A stretch of 14,023 bases of DNA from assembly GCA_019416285.1 (NCBI GenBank), contig DXXM01000051.1:1-14023 (forward strand), read 5' to 3'. The stretch is from Bacteroidales bacterium. GTDB taxonomy: Bacteria > Bacteroidota > Bacteroidia > Bacteroidales > Muribaculaceae. A model generated the notes under the pieces. That model did no database searches, was not told the origin of the DNA, and saw only the letters and a list, made by a program, of their open reading frames with translations. This document shows, in pieces, positions 1 through 7,635 of this stretch (positions are counted from its first letter, which is position 1; each line of letters starts with the position of its first letter). The translations under genes and the position numbers were made by a program.

Positions 1-49
1 GCGCCTAAAAATAATTTTACACTCGGGTAGTTTTTTAACATTTCAACCG

Positions 50-81
50 ATTATTTACATTGACTCATTATTTACATTGAC
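50..81. repeat. 15-bp direct repeat, possible IS21-type end
   Basis: ATTATTTACATTGAC occurs twice, at 50-64 and 67-81, with a 17-bp period. Short repeated blocks near a terminus are known for IS21-family elements, where the transposase binds them, and an AT-rich stretch lies further inward (1-49). Read on the minus strand this would be the left end of an element running out of the window at position 1. No transposase sequence is in the window, so the family assignment is inference. The exact element boundary, perhaps near 82-102, cannot be fixed. Confidence 0.4.
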
Positions 82-123
82 CCCTATATTCTTTTTGATG
101 CAGGATTAGCCTGCCATTGAGAA

Positions 124-160
124 TAAAAAAACACCCAATGTTACTCCCGTTTCTGGGTGC
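124..160 (-). terminator. Rho-independent terminator of tRNA-Ser
   Basis: On the minus strand CACCCA (159-154) pairs with TGGGTG (137-132) across a 16-base loop and is followed at once by seven T (131-125). It lies 47 bases past the 3' end of the tRNA-Ser gene on the same strand, so it probably ends that transcript. The T run is on the minus side only, so it is unlikely to act on plus-strand transcription. Confidence 0.7.
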
Positions 161-206
161 AATATTGGGCGTTAATTTGAAATAGCCTGATTATTAAGCT
201 GATTTG

Positions 207-294
207 CGGAGTGACCGAGATTCGAACTCGGGATACGCTTTTGACGTATACACGCTTTCCAGGCGTGCCTCTTCAGCCACTCGAGCATCACTCC
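207..294 (-). tRNA. tRNA-Ser (anticodon GGA)
   Basis: Minus-strand sequence folds as a class II tRNA. The acceptor stem is GGAGTGA (294-288) with TCACTCC (214-208) and a G discriminator at 207. The anticodon stem CACGC/GCGTG encloses the loop CTGGAAA, giving anticodon GGA, which reads UCC and UCU. A long variable arm ATACG/CGTAT and a T arm CCGAG-TTCGAAT-CTCGG follow. The long variable arm is the mark of tRNA-Ser. The CCA end is not encoded (the bases after the discriminator are CAA), so it must be added after transcription. It has its own promoter and terminator and appears to be a single-gene unit. Confidence 0.96.
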
Positions 295-328
295 AGGTTG
301 GCCGGTATGTTCGGCGGTTTTACGGCTG

Positions 329-360
329 CAAAGGTATGGATTAATTTTGGAATGTGCAAA
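329..360 (-). promoter_or_regulatory. Bacteroidota-type promoter of tRNA-Ser
   Basis: On the minus strand TTTG (360-357), a 20-base spacer and TACCTTTG (336-329) match the Bacteroidota primary sigma consensus TTTG-N19-21-TAnnTTTG exactly. The -7 element ends 34 bases before the mature tRNA 5' end, leaving room for a short leader removed by RNase P. Confidence 0.8.
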
Positions 361-460
361 TTTATTTTTCATACTTCGGCGCGAATTGCCCTAATGGAGC
401 GATTTTGTGTCAAAAAGATGCTTTTTAATCTTTTTTATACAGGGTGAGCGATATTATTAG

Positions 461-468
461 TAATTTTG
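461..468 (+). promoter_or_regulatory. Candidate -7 element before the GSCFA gene
   Basis: TAATTTTG fits the -7 consensus TAnnTTTG and lies 78 bases before the ATG at 547. No TTTG stands at the expected -33 distance; only a T-rich run at 431-436 is nearby. Activity is therefore uncertain. Confidence 0.35.
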
Positions 469-546
469 TGTGCGTCAAAAAGGCTCATTATTGCCTTCGA
501 GAGAGTATGTCTCTTTGACTTTTATTAACAAACTCGCGTTTCAGAT

Positions 547-1539
547 ATGGACTTCCGCACTACTATCGCACCGATTCCCGGGCTGAAAGGTCTCATCAGA
601 CACGGTGAGCCGATTGTGCTTGTCGGGTCCTGTTTTTCGGACAATATCGGTGCCTGTCTGCGCGATGAGCTTTTTGACGCGGATATCAATCCTTTCGGCC
701 CGATATACAATCCTCTGTCCGTATTGTCGGCTTTCAGAACTCTTGCCGAAAAGAGTTTGATAGACGGGGATTCACTGGTTGAACACGAGGGATTTTTCCA
801 CAGCTTTCTGTTTCACTCACGCTTTTCATGCGCTGACAGGGGTGAGGCTCTCGCCGGCATGAACCGCCGCATTGAAGAGAGTGCCGGGAATCTCCGCCGT
901 GCCTCCACTGTAATCATAACCCTCGGTACCACAAGGGCTTTCTTCTTGAAAGACAGCGGTAGGGTAGTGGCTAACTGCCATAAACTGCCTTCGCAGACCT
1001 TTGATATAAAATATCTCATGCTTGATGAGGTGACGGAGGCTCTGATGTCGACAGTCGACACTGTGCGCGGTGTCAATCCGGCAGCTACAGTTATTTTTAC
1101 GGTTAGTCCTCTGCGCTACACAGAACTTGGCGCCCACGGAAATCAGCTGTCGAAAGCTACGCTTCTCCTTGCCATAGAGAGCGTTATCTCGAACCGCGAC
1201 AGCGTGATGTATTTCCCGGCCTATGAGGTCATGATGGACGACCTGAGAGACTACAGATTCTATGCCGAAGATATGAAACACCCCAGCCGTCAGGCTGTTG
1301 GATACATATATGACCTTTTTAAAAACACTTATTTCGATGACGACACGCTGGCCGCGGCCCGCGAAGCTGCAGCGCTGACCCGTCGGCTGTCACACACCGT
1401 CATGAAAAAATCGGCGGATGCGGCGGCGAGGGAAAATGCAGCCAAGGAAGCCGCGGCGGAGGCATTTATCCGCCGTTTCCCAAAACTTCAGCATGCCTGC
1501 AGGCGTTATATAAATAGCTTATCTACAGATGGAATATAA
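547..1539 (+). CDS. GSCFA-family protein (SGNH-like hydrolase fold)
   Basis: The 330-residue protein carries the motif that names the GSCFA family: VGSCFSDNIG at residues 26-35. Further blocks seen are TLGTTRAF (125-132), VANCHKLP (141-148), TVSPLRYT (185-192) and EDMKHPS (241-247). The arrangement resembles SGNH/GDSL hydrolases, with Ser28 in the position of the block I nucleophile and Asp242/His245 in the block V DxxH position; this catalytic assignment is inference. No signal peptide or membrane segment is seen, so it is probably cytoplasmic. The C-terminus (about 268-310) is Ala-rich and likely helical. Its 3' end overlaps the start of murF-alr by 11 bases, which suggests coupled translation and a role linked to the cell envelope. 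The substrate is unknown. The ATG at 547 is used because it starts just before the conserved N-terminus; no Shine-Dalgarno sequence is visible. Confidence 0.88.
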   Translation: MDFRTTIAPIPGLKGLIRHGEPIVLVGSCFSDNIGACLRDELFDADINPFGPIYNPLSVLSAFRTLAEKSLIDGDSLVEHEGFFHSFLFHSRFSCADRGEALAGMNRRIEESAGNLRRASTVIITLGTTRAFFLKDSGRVVANCHKLPSQTFDIKYLMLDEVTEALMSTVDTVRGVNPAATVIFTVSPLRYTELGAHGNQLSKATLLLAIESVISNRDSVMYFPAYEVMMDDLRDYRFYAEDMKHPSRQAVGYIYDLFKNTYFDDDTLAAAREAAALTRRLSHTVMKKSADAAARENAAKEAAAEAFIRRFPKLQHACRRYINSLSTDGI

Positions 1540-4003
1540 AATTAACGAAATAGCACGGATTCTCGGGATTGAGTCCGGCATAAAAGACTCGAATTCCATT
1601 GTCGGACGACTGCTCACTGACAGCCGTTCATTGACATACCCCTCCGAGACATTATTTTTCGCGATACAGACCAATACCGGCGACGGCCACCGCTATATCC
1701 GTCAGCTCTATCAGCGCGGAGTCAGAAACTTTGTGGTCAGCGCTATGCCTCAGGATGCCGCTGAGATGCAGGATGCCAATTTCCTGATGGTGGATTCGGT
1801 GCTTGACGCTCTCCATCTTCTTGCGCGCCATCACCGCGAGCGCTTCGACATACCGGTGATTGCTATCACGGGAAGCCGCGGAAAAACCACTGTCAAAGAG
1901 TGGCTCAACCAGCTTCTGCAGGCAGATGTGACCGTTACACGCAGTCCGCGCAGCTATAATTCGCAGATTGGCGTGCCTCTTTCAGTCTGGGAGCTCGACG
2001 AGTCGGCCGGACTCGGCATTTTCGAGGCCGGAATCTCTCTTCCCGGTGAAATGTCTGAGCTGAAAAAAATGCTTCAGCCGCGGATTGGAATTTTCACTAA
2101 TATCGGCCCTGCCCACAGTGCCGGTTTTAGCTCCATCGAAGAGAAATGCCGCGAAAAGGCTTCGCTTTTTGATGGCTGCGAGTGCATAATTTACAACGGC
2201 GACGACAGACTGATTGGCTCATGTGTACCGCATGCGCCCGAAACCATCGCCTGGTCACGAGTGAATCCGGATTCCGAGCTCTATATCAGTGCGGTTGCCA
2301 AGAAGGAAAACGGTACTGAAATAACTTATACATACAGACATGGCAACCCTTTCACAGTTTTCATTCCGATGACAGGGGAGCATGACGTTGAAAACGTCAT
2401 CCATTGTCTTGCCGTCATGCTCTATCTCGGCATCGACACTCAGGAAATCGCACGGCGCATGTCGGCCCTCACCCCCATAGGCACCCGCCTTGAGGTGATA
2501 GAAGGCGTGGGCGGCTGTCTGCTCATCCACGACAATTACACCAGTGATTTCAATTCACTCCTCCCTGCGCTTGATTTCATGCGACGCCGTCAGACCTCCG
2601 ACCGCTCGTCGACAGTCATAATCAGCGACCTCAAGCACGGTAGTTCCGACACAGACCGCGTGTATCGGCAGATGGCCGACCTTCTTGTCAGAGCTGGCGT
2701 GAGCCGCCTGATTGCAATCGGGCCCGAGCTCAAGCGCCATGCCTCCGGCTTCACACTACCGACCACTTTCTATGACTCGACCGAAGATTTCCTTGAAAAA
2801 GTCTCCGCAAGAGATTTCAACAAGGAGATGATTCTGATAAAGGGGGCTCCCGAATTCGGATTCGAGCGTATATGCGAGCTTCTTGAGGCGCGCCAGCATG
2901 AAACTGTTCTTGAAATCAACCTCGACGCCATTGTCGATAACTTCAACGCTATCCGCTCGCGTATCAAGCCCACCACCGGCGTCGCCTGCATGATAAAGGC
3001 CTCGGGCTACGGAGCAGGGTCCCACGAACTCGCGCGGACTCTCCAGGCCCAGGGTGCAACATATCTGGCAGTCGCCGTCCACGACGAAGGTGCCGAGCTG
3101 CGGCGCGCGGGCATAACGATGCCTATCCTTGTATTGAACCCGTCGGTCGAGAATTTCCATGCCATCTTCACCGACAGCCTTGAGCCGGAAATCTATAGCC
3201 TCGAATTCCTCCAGGCTCTCATCCGTGAGGCCGCACGCTATGGCGTGAAGGATTTTCCCGTCCACATCAAGATTGATTCCGGCATGCACCGCCTCGGTTT
3301 CCTCAAGGAAGATCTGCCGGAGGTAATCCGTGTACTGAAATCGACCGACCGAGTGGTTCCGCGCTCCATATTCTCCCACCTTTGTGCGGCCGATGACCCG
3401 CAGGAGGATGACTACACGATGAAGCAGTTCGCCTATTTCGACGAGTGCTGCCGGATTCTGTCCGACGCCTTTCCGGAACGCAGGATTATCCGCCATATCC
3501 TCAACTCGACGGGAATAACCCGTTTCCCGGAGCATCAGCTTGACATGGTGCGCCTCGGAATCGGACTCTATGGAATCAAGACCATGCACGACGGTTCGCA
3601 GGATGACCTCCGTCCCGTATCATCGCTCCACACCGTAATCATCTCCATCAAGCACTGGCCGGCCGGAACCACCATCGGTTACAACCGCCGTGGCGTGCTG
3701 CACCGCGACTCCGTGATTGCCACGATTCCCGTAGGCTACGCCGATGGTATCAACCGTCATTTCGGCAACGGCAACGCGCGCATGATTGTCCGTGGTGTGG
3801 AGTGCCCGACAGTCGGCAACATCTGCATGGATGCCTGCATGATTGATGTCACGGATGTCCCCGGCGCCAAGACCGGAGACAGAGTGGAAGTGTTCGGTGA
3901 GAACATGCCGGTCGACACACTGGCGGAAACTCTCGGCACTATCCCTTACGAAATTCTTACCTCGATTTCCCAGCGAGTCAAACGCGTCTATTTCCGGGAA
4001 TAG
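1529..4003 (+). CDS. murF-alr: Bifunctional MurF ligase / alanine racemase
   Basis: This 824-residue fusion makes D-alanine and attaches D-Ala-D-Ala to the UDP-MurNAc-tripeptide, the last cytoplasmic step of the peptidoglycan pentapeptide precursor. Residues 1 to about 455 are the Mur ligase: ATP-binding GSRGKTT (115-121), EAGIS (166-170), TNIGPAH (190-196) and DNYTSD (335-340). Residues from about 458 are a type III PLP alanine racemase: EINLDAIVDN at 462-471, the PLP lysine at K490 in MIKASGYGAG, IDSGMHRLG (582-590), and the candidate catalytic Tyr718 in TIGYNRRG, followed by IPVGYADG (733-740) and VGNICMDACMIDVTD (762-776). All key motifs of both halves are present and there is no frameshift. 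The fusion is a known feature of Bacteroidetes. It overlaps the upstream GSCFA gene by 11 bases and lies 47 bases before the zeta-like gene, so all may share a transcript. Confidence 0.96.
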   Translation: MEYKINEIARILGIESGIKDSNSIVGRLLTDSRSLTYPSETLFFAIQTNTGDGHRYIRQLYQRGVRNFVVSAMPQDAAEMQDANFLMVDSVLDALHLLARHHRERFDIPVIAITGSRGKTTVKEWLNQLLQADVTVTRSPRSYNSQIGVPLSVWELDESAGLGIFEAGISLPGEMSELKKMLQPRIGIFTNIGPAHSAGFSSIEEKCREKASLFDGCECIIYNGDDRLIGSCVPHAPETIAWSRVNPDSELYISAVAKKENGTEITYTYRHGNPFTVFIPMTGEHDVENVIHCLAVMLYLGIDTQEIARRMSALTPIGTRLEVIEGVGGCLLIHDNYTSDFNSLLPALDFMRRRQTSDRSSTVIISDLKHGSSDTDRVYRQMADLLVRAGVSRLIAIGPELKRHASGFTLPTTFYDSTEDFLEKVSARDFNKEMILIKGAPEFGFERICELLEARQHETVLEINLDAIVDNFNAIRSRIKPTTGVACMIKASGYGAGSHELARTLQAQGATYLAVAVHDEGAELRRAGITMPILVLNPSVENFHAIFTDSLEPEIYSLEFLQALIREAARYGVKDFPVHIKIDSGMHRLGFLKEDLPEVIRVLKSTDRVVPRSIFSHLCAADDPQEDDYTMKQFAYFDECCRILSDAFPERRIIRHILNSTGITRFPEHQLDMVRLGIGLYGIKTMHDGSQDDLRPVSSLHTVIISIKHWPAGTTIGYNRRGVLHRDSVIATIPVGYADGINRHFGNGNARMIVRGVECPTVGNICMDACMIDVTDVPGAKTGDRVEVFGENMPVDTLAETLGTIPYEILTSISQRVKRVYFRE

Positions 4004-4050
4004 GGGACTACATATTAGTAGAAACACACAACCTTTTAATAAAAAAGCTA

Positions 4051-4632
4051 ATGAATATGAAATCGCCCAGTTTATACATCATCGCAGGGTGTAACGGTGC
4101 AGGCAAAACCACCGCATCGTTCACGATATTGCCCGACGTCCTTGACTGCCAGCAGTTTGTTAATGCCGATGAGATTGCCAAGGGCCTTTCTCCTTTTCAT
4201 CCGGAGAGTGTATCGCTCGAGGCGGGACGTATAATGCTTCACCGCATCGAGGAACTCCTGCAGAAAGGAATCACGTTTGCAATCGAGACCACTCTTGCGA
4301 CGCGCAGCTATCATTCTCTGATCAACCGGGCCCACAAGCTCGGCTATCTCGTCCACCTTCTCTACATCTGGCTCTCGTCGCCGCAGCTCGCCATCAAGCG
4401 AGTGGCCCAGCGTGTGAGCGAGGGTGGCCACAATATACCGAAAGACGTTATTATCCGTAGATATCATCATGGAATCAGTAACCTTTTCAACCTTTTCATG
4501 CCCATTGTCGATACATGGACTATTATCGACAATACCCGTTGTCGCCCGCAGGTCGTGGCGAATGACTCTCTGACTTTAGCACCAGAATTGTATGACCGAA
4601 TTAAAAACGATGGAGAAACTCAAATTGACTGA
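4051..4632 (+). CDS. Zeta-toxin-like P-loop kinase
   Basis: A 193-residue P-loop protein with the zeta-toxin layout. Walker A is GCNGAGKTT at 13-21; FVNADEIA (37-43) carries the Asp40 that aligns with the substrate-side catalytic Asp; IETT lies at 78-81. The segment 117-137 has RVAQRVSEGGHNIP followed by an RR pair, matching the arginine-rich, GGH-containing lid seen in zeta kinases. Classical zeta toxins phosphorylate UDP-N-acetylglucosamine and thereby poison peptidoglycan synthesis. Many zeta-like proteins in Bacteroidetes are untested, and this one may have another substrate. No epsilon-type antitoxin gene lies upstream, and the only small partner is the overlapping downstream ORF. A second in-frame ATG two codons on (4057) is an equally possible start. 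Confidence 0.82.
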   Translation: MNMKSPSLYIIAGCNGAGKTTASFTILPDVLDCQQFVNADEIAKGLSPFHPESVSLEAGRIMLHRIEELLQKGITFAIETTLATRSYHSLINRAHKLGYLVHLLYIWLSSPQLAIKRVAQRVSEGGHNIPKDVIIRRYHHGISNLFNLFMPIVDTWTIIDNTRCRPQVVANDSLTLAPELYDRIKNDGETQID

Positions 4633-4816
4633 TAATATTTCCCAGAAACTTGCCCGCGGCATGGAAATCGCCGTGGAAAAATGCCTTTTGGACAAAATTG
4701 TCAAAGGACAGAGCGTAGTCTATGCACATGACGACGGCTCAATCTACACCATGTCGGCCAAAGATGCCCTTGATCATTTTCTCGCGCAACAAGTCGCGGA
4801 TGATGCTCGAAGGTAG
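4592..4816 (+). CDS. Small unknown protein overlapping the zeta-like gene
   Basis: A 74-residue soluble, charged protein with no domain I recognise. It overlaps the 3' end of the zeta-like gene by 41 bases in another frame; starting at Met7 (4610) instead would shorten the overlap to 23 bases and may be the real start. The sequence has a likely helical N-terminus (KLTDNISQKLARGMEIAVEK) and then a short beta-like stretch (SVVYAHDDGSIYTMSAKDAL). No signal peptide or membrane segment is seen. The tight overlap suggests translational coupling, so it is a candidate partner or antitoxin of the kinase, but sequence alone does not show that function. The hairpin terminator begins 24 bases after its stop. 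Confidence 0.65.
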   Translation: MTELKTMEKLKLTDNISQKLARGMEIAVEKCLLDKIVKGQSVVYAHDDGSIYTMSAKDALDHFLAQQVADDARR

Positions 4817-4834
4817 CACGCAAAGGAGCTGAAG

Positions 4835-4882
4835 AAAAAAGAGTCCGGCAGATATTTCTGAAATCTGTCGGACTCTTGTTGT
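4835..4882. terminator. Bidirectional hairpin terminator between convergent units
   Basis: GAGTCCGGCAGAT (4841-4853) pairs with ATCTGTCGGACTC (4863-4875) over 13 bp, with one G-T pair and a 9-base loop. On the minus strand the stem is followed by TTTTTTCTTC, a strong tail for the rubrerythrin transcript. On the plus strand it is followed by TTGTTGTTCT, a weaker tail for the murF-alr/zeta unit. Its position between converging genes fits a shared terminator. Confidence 0.85.
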
Positions 4883-4965
4883 TCTATGCTATTATGTATC
4901 GGTCTGTCGTTTTATATAGCTGAAATGAAAAAGTTAGCTTCGTGGTGGTGTCGCAAGGTCTCTGA

Positions 4966-5547
4966 TTAATAGTTTTCTGCCTTGCGCTCGAAATATCCCT
5001 GCTCCTTGCCGCAGACGGGACAGCGTTTGGGCGCTGACTTGCCCTTGTGGACATACCCACAGTGCATACATTGCCATTCCTGCTCTTCCTCTCCGCTGAA
5101 TTCCTGATCATTGGTGAGGCGATCAAGGAGTCGTAGATAGCGCTGTTCATGCTCGATTTCAACTTTTGCCACCATTTTATACATAGCGGCGATATCTTTG
5201 AAGCCTTCCTTCTCGGCGACAGTGGCGAATGAGGCGTAAAGATCACTCCATTCCTCGCGCTCGCCGGCGGCTGCTTCACGGAGGTTTGTAATGGTGTCGG
5301 CCACCACGCCTGCAGGATAACCGGCATTGATGGTGACTACTCCGCCTTCAAGACGTGAGAAAAACAGCTCGGCATGACTCAGCTCCTGCTCGGCAGTGAT
5401 GAGAAAGATGCGTGCTATCTGTTCATATCCCTCTTCGCGGGCTTTTTTAGCAAACAGTGTATAACGTGAGCGAGCCTGGCTTTCGCCGGCGAATGAAGCG
5501 AGCAGATTGTGTTCGGTCCTGGTACCTTTGATTGTTTTTTTCTCCAT
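4966..5547 (-). CDS. rbr: Rubrerythrin
   Basis: A 193-residue non-haem iron peroxidase that reduces hydrogen peroxide in anaerobes, using electrons from rubredoxin-type donors. The N-terminal ferritin-like four-helix domain shows the diiron ligand motifs: Glu22 in GES, Glu55/His58 in ELSH, a Glu in GEREEW (about 96-99), and Glu130/His133 in EIEH. The C-terminal rubredoxin domain binds one iron through CMHC (160-163) and CPVC (176-179). Length and order match a classical rubrerythrin. The reading frame stays open far upstream, but that stretch overlaps the next gene and has no family similarity, so the ATG at 5547, just before the conserved helix, is chosen. It lies 98 bases after the EFR1 gene on the same strand and ends before the 4841-4875 terminator. 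Confidence 0.95.
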   Translation of the reverse strand: MEKKTIKGTRTEHNLLASFAGESQARSRYTLFAKKAREEGYEQIARIFLITAEQELSHAELFFSRLEGGVVTINAGYPAGVVADTITNLREAAAGEREEWSDLYASFATVAEKEGFKDIAAMYKMVAKVEIEHEQRYLRLLDRLTNDQEFSGEEEQEWQCMHCGYVHKGKSAPKRCPVCGKEQGYFERKAENY

Positions 5548-5645
5548 GTTGGGGGGTTGATGCGTTTGTATTTGTGTTATAACAGAATTAAAACACATCG
5601 CGCCCCGGCATTGTTCACGGAAACACGGATAATCTGCCGGATGGC

Positions 5646-6452
5646 TTATACGAGAGGGTTCATGTATTGCCCCTTGCCGACGGTGGATTTGCCATACATG
5701 ACTGCGTGGCGCGGACAGACGTGATAGCACGCGAGGCATCCGGCACAGCTCGGACCCCATGACGGACGTCGGCGGCTGCGCCCTGAGCTGTCTGGCGCTC
5801 CGGACTGCATAGTTACGTTTCCGAGTGGACATGCGGCGGCACATTTCCCGCAGGAGATACAATCTTTCGTATATCTGAACGGCTTCGGCGACATTGCGTT
5901 GCGGATGAACCACGGATATATGACTCTGGTCTTTATCCAGGCGAAACTTCCCCGGACTATATCGTCGGCAGGAGTGTCGCCCGGTTTGTAGGCACGGATC
6001 CCGGCTGCGACGGCGTCGATTCGTCGGGGGGCTTCGGCAAGTTTCCTTTCGGCAAGCTCCACGGGGTCGACATTGAACCCTTTCATGCACACGTAATTAT
6101 TGGGCATGATGACGGAATAGGCATTGCACGCTGTCCATCCACGTGCTCGCATATCCTTGCGCCACATGTCGGAAGCCAGGCCGCAGTCATCGCCGCAGGT
6201 GAGGACGAGATGGTGCGTGAGCGGCTTTCCGCCGTCGGAAATGTCGATATTCTTTATTATGGAACGGACGTAGGGTGGTATGCCCCACGAATAGACGGGG
6301 CATACCCAGATTATGTTGCTTTCCCCGTCGAGGAGAGCGAATCGCGAGGCCGTGATGTCAGGCGTGAGTTCCCTGAGCTGCTGTCCGAGTCCGGCCGCAA
6401 GCCTTTCGGCCACGAAACGGGAGTTGCCTGTGCCTGAAAACCAAAGTATCAT
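5646..6452 (-). CDS. EFR1-type flavodoxin/ferredoxin fusion protein
   Basis: A 268-residue cytoplasmic redox protein. The N-terminus has the flavodoxin FMN-phosphate loop FSGTGNS (5-11), and residues 1 to about 165 fit a flavodoxin-like fold. The C-terminus has two 2[4Fe-4S] ferredoxin motifs: C198-x2-C201-x2-C204-x3-C208-P and C236-x2-C239-x2-C242-x3-C246-P. An Arg-rich linker of about 27 residues separates the two motifs. The architecture is that of EFR1-family ferrodoxins. It probably passes electrons between a flavin and iron-sulfur partners, but the partner is unknown. The neighbouring rubrerythrin, which needs low-potential electrons, is a plausible acceptor (inference). The start at 6452 is 32 bases after the stop of the DUF2027-Smr gene, so the two are likely co-transcribed. 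Confidence 0.88.
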   Translation of the reverse strand: MILWFSGTGNSRFVAERLAAGLGQQLRELTPDITASRFALLDGESNIIWVCPVYSWGIPPYVRSIIKNIDISDGGKPLTHHLVLTCGDDCGLASDMWRKDMRARGWTACNAYSVIMPNNYVCMKGFNVDPVELAERKLAEAPRRIDAVAAGIRAYKPGDTPADDIVRGSFAWIKTRVIYPWFIRNAMSPKPFRYTKDCISCGKCAAACPLGNVTMQSGAPDSSGRSRRRPSWGPSCAGCLACYHVCPRHAVMYGKSTVGKGQYMNPLV

Positions 6453-6484
6453 ATATGGAATGGATGTGGCTTTTTTCGTTGCTT

Positions 6485-7549
6485 TCAGATTGTGACCTGT
6501 GTGGCGCCGAATCCGAATTCACGGAAGGATGCGTCCTGGACGTCGTGCCCCTTGTAGCGATGGTTGAGCTCTTTCAGAAGTGCCGCGCGGAGCACTCCTT
6601 CGCCTTTGCCGTGGATGAAAACTATTTTTTGTCCCTTGTTCTTGAGATTGGCGTCCATGACCTTGCGGAACTCGTCAATCTGAAGATTGAGGATATCGGC
6701 CGGAGTGAGTCCTGCCGTGGTGTCGACAAGTTCGTTGATATGGAGGTCGACTTCGATGATTTCCGGACGCTTTGAGTGGTTCTTCTGCACGGGACGGCGT
6801 GCAGGGCGGTCGATTGCCTTCTTTGCCTTGATGCCCTTTTCGAGCTGCGACGAGTCGAGCACCATGCGTTTGCGCGGGACGTCGTTGGTCACGAGGTCCA
6901 CAGCTATGACTTCCTTGTCGAAATAGACATTGGAGTGGAAGCAGTGGAGTTTGAAAAACTTGCTTGTGTCGAGCGCAGTCTCGATTGCCACGGGAGCTTT
7001 GATTCTGAATTCGCGGTCAGACTTGAAGGCTATCATCTGCACGGCTATGCGGTCCATCGAGGGGAGGTCGTCGCCAGAAATTTCTTCGAGAAATACCTGG
7101 ATGTTGGGCTCCACGACACCGGCGTAGCGTGTGGTCCAGCCGTCGGCCTCGTCCGCACGGGAAAGATAAGTGAAGTAGAGATAATAGTTGGAGTCATTGA
7201 CCAGATATGTGTTGAAGGTCGATGAGTTGAGATGCTTGATGTCGTTTGGTTCGTAGGCGAGCACCACGTTGAGTTTCTCGCCCTCGGGTGTCTCTTCAGG
7301 AGCCGGTTCCGTAGAGTGAGAGGTGCTTTTGGGCGCAGGCTGGGCGGTGGTTTTAGGCGTCACCACTTCCTGTGTAAGCGCCACTTTCTGCTCGGTAACT
7401 TCGGGTGAGGCCACGACGACACATTCGCGCAGCAGGGTAGGGGTTTCAAAACCGTCGTCGTCAACGTAGGCTATGTTTCCCTGTATTCTTTTGATGATGC
7501 CGCCTCCCACTGAGTTGAGGAAGCGGACGCGGTCTCCGACTTTTGCCAT
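6485..7549 (-). CDS. DUF2027 and Smr domain protein
   Basis: A 354-residue soluble protein. The N-terminus (VGDRVRFLNSVGGGIIKRI, 4-22) looks like a small beta-barrel and is followed by a Thr/Pro-rich linker (about 50-92). A central DUF2027-type beta domain spans about 93-225. The C-terminus (about 264-354) is an Smr domain with EVDLH (266-270) and HGKGEG (313-318), the motifs that in MutS2 and other Smr proteins form a nuclease or nucleic-acid-binding site. It lacks the MutS ATPase, so it is not MutS2. A nucleic-acid role is likely, but the target is unknown; Smr domains act on branched DNA or on mRNA of collided ribosomes in other proteins. It lies 86 bases after uvrA and 32 bases before the EFR1 gene, all on one strand. 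Confidence 0.88.
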   Translation of the reverse strand: MAKVGDRVRFLNSVGGGIIKRIQGNIAYVDDDGFETPTLLRECVVVASPEVTEQKVALTQEVVTPKTTAQPAPKSTSHSTEPAPEETPEGEKLNVVLAYEPNDIKHLNSSTFNTYLVNDSNYYLYFTYLSRADEADGWTTRYAGVVEPNIQVFLEEISGDDLPSMDRIAVQMIAFKSDREFRIKAPVAIETALDTSKFFKLHCFHSNVYFDKEVIAVDLVTNDVPRKRMVLDSSQLEKGIKAKKAIDRPARRPVQKNHSKRPEIIEVDLHINELVDTTAGLTPADILNLQIDEFRKVMDANLKNKGQKIVFIHGKGEGVLRAALLKELNHRYKGHDVQDASFREFGFGATQVTI

Positions 7550-7635
7550 GATGATTTATAATTTGCAGATAGCTTCCGCTCTGACACGTCCAAGAAATGT
7601 CCGCGGCGGGAACTATGGTTATTTATTTTTATAAT

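Noticed and set aside
172..372. Small minus-strand frame over the tRNA-Ser gene
   Set aside because: It covers the whole tRNA gene and its promoter; the tRNA fold is unambiguous.
2756..3589. A 277-codon minus-strand frame inside murF-alr
   Set aside because: It lies entirely opposite the conserved ligase/racemase coding region and shows no domain; it reflects the codon bias of the real gene.
5548..6090. N-terminal extension of rubrerythrin by 181 residues
   Set aside because: It runs through the EFR1 gene on the same strand, has no similarity to the family, and the true N-terminus of rubrerythrin starts at 5547.
6485..7549. MutS2 based on the Smr domain
   Set aside because: The protein is 354 residues and has no MutS core or ATPase Walker motifs.
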